DNA of 10,017 nt from positions 1 through 10,017 of the forward strand of contig JAOPUS010000006.1 in NCBI GenBank assembly GCA_025963345.1. The letters are read 5' to 3'. Below are positions 6,632 to 10,017 of the stretch, one piece after another. Numbering within the stretch: position 1 is the first letter of the stretch; the number at the start of each line of letters is the position of its first letter. The notes below the pieces were generated by a model that searched no databases, was not told the DNA's origin, and saw only the letters and a list, made by a program, of their open reading frames with translations. The stretch comes from Blastococcus sp. (GTDB lineage: Bacteria; Actinomycetota; Actinomycetes; Mycobacteriales; Geodermatophilaceae). The position numbers and the translations under genes are program-made.

Positions 6632-7348
6632 TCACGGGGGGCCGGCCTTGTAGCCGACACCCCGCACGGTCAGCACCACCTCGGGCTTCTCCGGGTCGCG
6701 CTCGATCTTGGCGCGGAGGCGCTGCACGTGGACGTTGACCAGCCGGGTGTCGGCCGCGTGCCGGTAGCCCCAGACCTGCTCGAGCAGCAGCTCGCGGGTG
6801 AACACCTGGCGAGGCTTGCGGGCCAGCGCGACCAGCAGGTCGAACTCCAGCGGGGTCAGCGCGATCGGGGCGCCGTCCCGGATGACCTGGTGGGCGGGGA
6901 CGTCGATCTGCACGTCGCCGATCGCGAGGTTCTCCGCCTGGCCGGTCTCACCGCGGCGCAGCTGGGCACGCACACGGGCGACCAGCTCGACCGGCTTGAA
7001 GGGCTTGGTGACGTAGTCGTCGGCCCCGGCCTCGAGCCCCTGGACGACGTCGATCGTGTCGCCCTTGGCGGTCAGCATCACGATCGGGACGGTGGACTGG
7101 GTGCGGATGTCCTGACAGATCTGCAGGCCGTTGCGGCCGGGCAGCATCAGGTCCAGGAGCACCAGGTCCGGCCGGGTCTGCTGGAAGACCCCCACCGCCC
7201 GGTTGCCATCGGAGACGAAGGCAGGTTCGTACCCCTCGCGGCGCAGCACGATGCCGAGCATCTCGGCGAGGGCGGCGTCGTCATCGACGACGAGGACACG
7301 GCCGCGGCTGGGCCCGTTCTGCGGAGCGGTGGGTGGCACGGCGACCAT
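6632..7348 (-). CDS. mtrA: DNA-binding response regulator MtrA
   Basis: MtrA is the OmpR/PhoB-family regulator of the MtrAB system. In mycobacteria it binds the origin region and promoters of cell-wall hydrolase genes such as rpfB and ripA. The 238-residue product has a receiver domain with the acidic cluster DDD (22-24), phosphoacceptor Asp66 in DLVLLDLMLP, Thr93 (MLTAK) and Lys115 (KPFKP). The C-terminal winged helix carries ALTPLEFDLLVALARKPRQVFTR, LLEQVWGY and TRLVNVHVQRLRAKIE, ending GYKAGPP exactly like mycobacterial MtrA. The ATG at 7348 gives a 16-residue extension before RVLVVDDD. A GTG at 7339 is also possible, because a -10-like CAGAAT overlaps the ATG, and no Shine-Dalgarno precedes the ATG. 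A perfect 15-bp hairpin lies 27 bases upstream, separating it from ahcY. Confidence 0.96.
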   Translation of the reverse strand: MVAVPPTAPQNGPSRGRVLVVDDDAALAEMLGIVLRREGYEPAFVSDGNRAVGVFQQTRPDLVLLDLMLPGRNGLQICQDIRTQSTVPIVMLTAKGDTIDVVQGLEAGADDYVTKPFKPVELVARVRAQLRRGETGQAENLAIGDVQIDVPAHQVIRDGAPIALTPLEFDLLVALARKPRQVFTRELLLEQVWGYRHAADTRLVNVHVQRLRAKIERDPEKPEVVLTVRGVGYKAGPP

Positions 7349-7375
7349 TCTGCGCTGATCAGGGGAAAAGGTGGC

Positions 7376-7410
7376 CCACCCGCCCGGGGGACTTACCCCC
7401 GGGCGGGTGG
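7376..7410 (-). terminator. Perfect 15-bp hairpin between ahcY and mtrA
   Basis: The arms at 7376-7390 (CCACCCGCCCGGGGG) and 7396-7410 are exact reverse complements around a 5-base loop, ACTTA. Read on the minus strand, a short T-run (CCTTTT) follows about 5 bases after the stem, so this is a good intrinsic terminator for ahcY. It is only 27 bases before the mtrA ATG. That leaves little room for a conventional mtrA promoter downstream, so it could also act as a leader hairpin of mtrA. Confidence 0.7.
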
Positions 7411-7426
7411 TGAGGTGCTGGACCGG

Positions 7427-7468
7427 CCATCCTTCAGGGTCCCGCGCCGAGCGTGGGGGGAAGGATGG
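7427..7468 (-). terminator. Second inverted repeat just downstream of ahcY
   Basis: CCATCCTT (7427-7434) and AAGGATGG (7461-7468) are exact reverse complements separated by 26 bases. The right arm begins 5 bases after the ahcY stop on the minus strand. It could be a first, weaker terminator or an mRNA 3'-end stabilising hairpin ahead of the 15-bp hairpin. Confidence 0.4.
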
Positions 7469-7473
7469 TCCTC

Positions 7474-8970
7474 TTAGTAGCGGTAGTGGTCGCTCTTGAA
7501 GGGACCCTCGACCGGGACGCCGATGTAGTCGGCCTGCACCTTGGTCAGCTCGGTCAGCTTCACGCCGAGCGCGTCCAGGTGGTGGCGGGCGACGTGCTAG
7601 TCGATCTTCTTCGGCAGCACGGTGACGCCGGGGGTCTGGCCCTCGTAGGCCGCCCGGTTGTTCCACAGCTCGATCTGGGCCAGCACCTGGTTGGAGAACG
7701 AGGCGCTCATGACGAAGCTCGGGGGCCCGGTGGCGTTGCCCAGGTTCAGCAGCCGGCCCTCGGAGAGCACGATGATCGTGTGGCCGTCGGCGAACCGCCA
7801 CTCGTCGACCTGCGGCTTGATCGTCGTCCGGGTGACCCCGGGCGTACGGGCGAGGCCGGCCATGTCGATCTCGTTGTCGAAGTGGCCGATGTTCCCGATG
7901 ATCGCCTGGTGCTTGGTCGAGGCGAGCTGCTCGGCGCTGATGATGTCCTTGTTGCCGGTCGTGGTGATGATGATGTCGGCCTTGCCGATCACCTCGTCCA
8001 GCGTGGTCACCTCGTAGCCGTGCATCGCCGCCTGCAGCGCGCAGATCGGGTCGATCTCGGTCACGATCACGCGGGCGCCCTGGCCGCGCAGCGACTCTGC
8101 GGAGCCCTTGCCGACGTCGCCGTAGCCGCACACGACGGCGACCTTGCCGCCGATCATCACGTCGGTCGCCCGGTTGATGCCGTCGACGAGCGAGTGCCGC
8201 ACGCCGTAGAGGTTGTCGAACTTGCTCTTGGTCACCGAGTCGTTGACGTTGATCGCGGGGAAGAGCAGGCGGCCGTCACGGGCGAGCTCGTAGAGCCGCA
8301 TGACGCCGGTGGTGGTCTCCTCGGTGACGCCCTTGATGTTCTGGCCGACCGTGGTCCAGCGCCGGTCGTCCTCGGTCAGGCTCTGGCGCAGGGTCTCGAG
8401 GATGATCGAGTACTCCTCGGAGTCCGCCTCGGTGGTGTCGGGGACCGCCCCCTCGGCTTCGAACCGGGTGCCCAGGTGCACCAGGAGGGTGGCGTCGCCA
8501 CCGTCGTCGAGCAGCATGTTCGGGCCGACGATCGCGCCGCTCTCGTCGCGGAACTCGAACAGTCGCTGCGTGCACCACCAGTACTCCTCCAGCGTCTCGC
8601 CCTTCCAGGCGAACACCGGGACACCGGTGGGCTGCTCGGGCGTGCCGTCGCCGACGACGATCGCCGCGGCGGCGTGGTCCTGCGTCGAGAAGATGTTGCA
8701 GCTGACCCAGCGCACGTCGGCGCCCAGCGCCGTCAGGGTCTCGATGAGGACGGCGGTCTGCACCGTCATGTGCAGCGAGCCGGCGATGCGCGCGCCGGCC
8801 AGCGGCTGGGCGTCGCCGTACTCGGCGCGCAGTGCCATCAGGCCGGGCATCTCGTGCTCGGCGAGCTGCAGCTCCTTGCGGCCGAAGCCGGCGAGGGAGA
8901 GATCGGCAACCTTGAAGTCACCGTCGGTCAGGGTTCCGGTGGTCGTGCGGGTGCCAGTGCTGGCGGTCAT
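7474..8970 (-). CDS. ahcY: S-adenosylhomocysteine hydrolase, interrupted by an in-frame TAG near the C-terminus
   Basis: AhcY converts S-adenosylhomocysteine to homocysteine and adenosine, removing the inhibitor of methyltransferases; it works as an NAD-containing tetramer. Family motifs are clear: CNIFSTQDHAAAAI (91-104), LLDDGGD (153-159), NDSVTKSKFDN with Lys248 and Asp252, the NAD loop GYGDVGKGS (282-290), and the gate motif GHFDNEID with His363. The ATG at 8970 has GGAG four bases upstream. Translation stops at TAG 7599-7597 after residue 457 (VLPKKID). The same frame then encodes HVARHHLDALG...VEGPFKSDHYRY and ends at TAA 7476-7474, a typical AhcY end. Without the TAG the protein would be 498 residues. 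The lost tail contains the Lys and Tyr (492 and 496) that complete the NAD site of the adjacent subunit. A single GAG-to-TAG change would explain it. Also, Pro416 replaces the conserved His of the GHPSFVMS motif. The gene is either mutated or affected by base errors. Confidence 0.93.
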
Positions 8971-9149
8971 GTCGCTCCAGGGGGCGGGGCCGGGCGGCTG
9001 CGCAGGGCGCAGCAGCGCCGTCTCGGCGGTCTGCGGATTGAGCGAGCATGCCGAGGCTTCGGCGGGGCTCGTGCCGTGTTCCAGGGTACGACGACGGCGC
9101 AACCCCCGGCGTACGCGTGTGCCGGGTGCGTTCCTGCGAGCGCGGAGCG
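8971..9149 (-). other. Intergenic leader between manA and ahcY
   Basis: This 179-base gap lacks any credible gene. On the minus strand it holds a weak -10-like TACCCT (9088-9083) without a matching -35, and a small hairpin GGCGC/GCGCC (9006-9010 and 9015-9019). Its segment GCCGAG (9050-9055) can pair either with 9022-9027 or, as GCCGA, with TCGGC at 9059-9063. The arms are only 5-6 bp and may be fortuitous. Whether ahcY is co-transcribed with manA cannot be decided from the sequence. Confidence 0.35.
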
Positions 9150-10017
9150 TCAGGCGAGGTTGGTGGTCGCCCGGTAGAGGACGGCGGGACCGGACGCGGT
9201 GACCGGCGTGCCCGCGGGCACGAACGCCGCGCGGCCCTTCCCGAGGGTCACCTCGGCGTCGGCGGAGACCAGGACGGCGGTGCCCTCGGTGCACAGCAGC
9301 ACCTGCGGGCCGCGGGTGGTGAGCGTGCCGGACTGGCCGTCGAGCTGGCAGCGGGTGAGGTCGAAGTCGTCGACCGGCACCGGGTAGCGCAGTCCTCCGG
9401 GCCCGAGGACCGGGTGGATGACCGGTACCCGGCCGTCGGTGAAGTCCAGCACCTCGAGCAGGGCGGCCAGGTCGACGTGCTTTCCGGTGAGGCCGCCGCG
9501 CAGCACGTTGTCCGAACCGGCCATGACCTCGACGCCGGCACCGCACAGGTAGGCGTGCAGGTTCCCGGCGGGCAGGAACACCGCCTCCCCCGGGGCCAGC
9601 TTCAGGTGGTTGCACATCAGCGAGATGACCACGCCCGGATCACCGGGATAGGTCTCCGCGAGGGAGGCCGCCCACCGGTAGGTGTTGATGAACTCGGGGT
9701 CGTGAGCGGTCACGAACCGGGCGGCGGCCTCGGCGACCGCGCTGACGAGTACCGCGCGTTGCTCCGGGGAGAGCGCGATCACCTGCGGGATGGCCGCCCG
9801 CAGCCCACCGCGGGCGAGCGCGGCGATGGTGGGCTTCAGCTCGGGCACCTGGAGCTTGGCCAGGCAGTGCAGCGACTCCTCCACCGGCCGGAAGCCGCAG
9901 AGTGCCTCGAAGGTGGTCAGGGCGAGCAGCAGTTCCGGCTTGTGGAACGGGTCCTTGAACGTCCGCGTCGGGTCATCGCGCGGCACGCCGGCGGCCTCCT
10001 CGGCGGCGAACCCGGCC
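9150..10017 (-). CDS. manA: Mannose-6-phosphate isomerase, type I (5' part outside window)
   Basis: ManA interconverts fructose-6-phosphate and mannose-6-phosphate and so supplies mannose for glycoconjugates and GDP-sugars. It is a zinc-dependent cupin enzyme. The visible 288 or so residues enter at AGFAAEEAAGVPRDDPTRTFKDPFHKPELL, where the Glu of KPEL corresponds to a zinc ligand. They then cover the helical domain and PAGNLHAYLCGAGVEVMAGSDNVLRGG, holding the zinc-binding His and the conserved Ser-Asn-Asn/Asp-Arg region, with LTGKHVD following. The C-terminal cupin part ends at TGA 9152-9150. The first zinc-binding motif (Q-x-H) lies beyond the right edge. A start codon exists at 9986, but coding clearly continues upstream of it, so the gene is partial at the window end. 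It is followed by ahcY on the same strand after 179 bases. Confidence 0.94.
   Translation of the reverse strand, partial: AGFAAEEAAGVPRDDPTRTFKDPFHKPELLLALTTFEALCGFRPVEESLHCLAKLQVPELKPTIAALARGGLRAAIPQVIALSPEQRAVLVSAVAEAAARFVTAHDPEFINTYRWAASLAETYPGDPGVVISLMCNHLKLAPGEAVFLPAGNLHAYLCGAGVEVMAGSDNVLRGGLTGKHVDLAALLEVLDFTDGRVPVIHPVLGPGGLRYPVPVDDFDLTRCQLDGQSGTLTTRGPQVLLCTEGTAVLVSADAEVTLGKGRAAFVPAGTPVTASGPAVLYRATTNLA

Noticed and set aside
4985..7477. An 830-codon open frame on the plus strand across mtrB and mtrA
   Set aside because: It is antisense to two unmistakable genes. Its composition (His/Arg/Gly/Asp-rich, no domain motifs) is what GC-rich third positions produce on the opposite strand.
7597..7599. 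Genome-wide reassignment of TAG as a sense codon to rescue ahcY
   Set aside because: The ComF-like gene appears to end naturally at a TAG (2244-2242), just before hpf with its own strong ribosome binding site. No other gene here has an internal TAG.
7349..8131. Upstream extension of the mtrA frame into ahcY
   Set aside because: It is a shadow of ahcY; known MtrA proteins begin just before RVLVVDDD.
8971..9149. SAH riboswitch upstream of ahcY
   Set aside because: I looked for the conserved GAGGAGCGCUGC-type core and pseudoknot partner and did not find them by eye; only short GC-rich hairpins are present.
7453..9177. A 574-codon open frame on the plus strand opposite ahcY
   Set aside because: Same antisense artefact; ahcY on the minus strand carries all the family motifs.
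8971..9615. Upstream extension of the ahcY frame to 9615
   Set aside because: It would overlap manA and has no AhcY-like sequence; the ATG at 8970 has a ribosome binding site and matches the family's N-terminus.

Overview
The window is GC-rich, tightly packed, chromosomal DNA from an actinobacterium. The family-specific genes set the phylum: the MtrA-MtrB-LpqB signalling module and an F420-dependent reductase close to mycobacterial Rv2074. The very high GC content and overall layout would suit a Geodermatophilaceae-like genus, but that is inference. No insertion sequences, CRISPR arrays, rRNA or tRNA were seen.

Layout from left to right. The N-terminal end of secA lies on the minus strand (1-453). 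Divergent from it is a two-gene plus-strand unit: an F420-dependent biliverdin-reductase-like protein (526-918) and a GNAT acetyltransferase broken in its middle (915-1465). A bidirectional hairpin (1475-1506) separates these from a long minus-strand series: hpf (ribosome hibernation factor), a ComF-type phosphoribosyltransferase, lpqB, mtrB, mtrA, ahcY (S-adenosylhomocysteine hydrolase) and the 3' part of manA (mannose-6-phosphate isomerase), which runs off the right edge.

How the genes relate. mtrA, mtrB and lpqB form one functional unit: response regulator, membrane sensor kinase, and the lipoprotein that works with the kinase. mtrB and lpqB overlap by 4 bases. The gene order ahcY - mtrA - mtrB - lpqB - comF-like - hpf - secA closely follows the M. 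tuberculosis Rv3248c-Rv3240c block. Two differences stand out: there is no tmk between ahcY and mtrA, and the F420/GNAT pair sits between hpf and secA. Hairpins lie at ahcY/mtrA, lpqB/comF and GNAT/hpf and probably mark transcription boundaries.

The most notable observations are lesions rather than a new system. ahcY has an in-frame amber stop that removes the last 41 residues, including the Lys and Tyr that complete the NAD site of the neighbouring subunit, and a conserved active-site His is replaced by Pro. The GNAT gene cannot be read through without at least two changes. mtrB has no good ribosome binding site, but a 19-codon ORF with a good one ends exactly on its start codon. Either this strain carries real mutations, or this stretch of assembly has base errors. 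The secA/F420-gene divergent region shows two candidate leaderless promoters with the same geometry. I found no convincing undescribed system.
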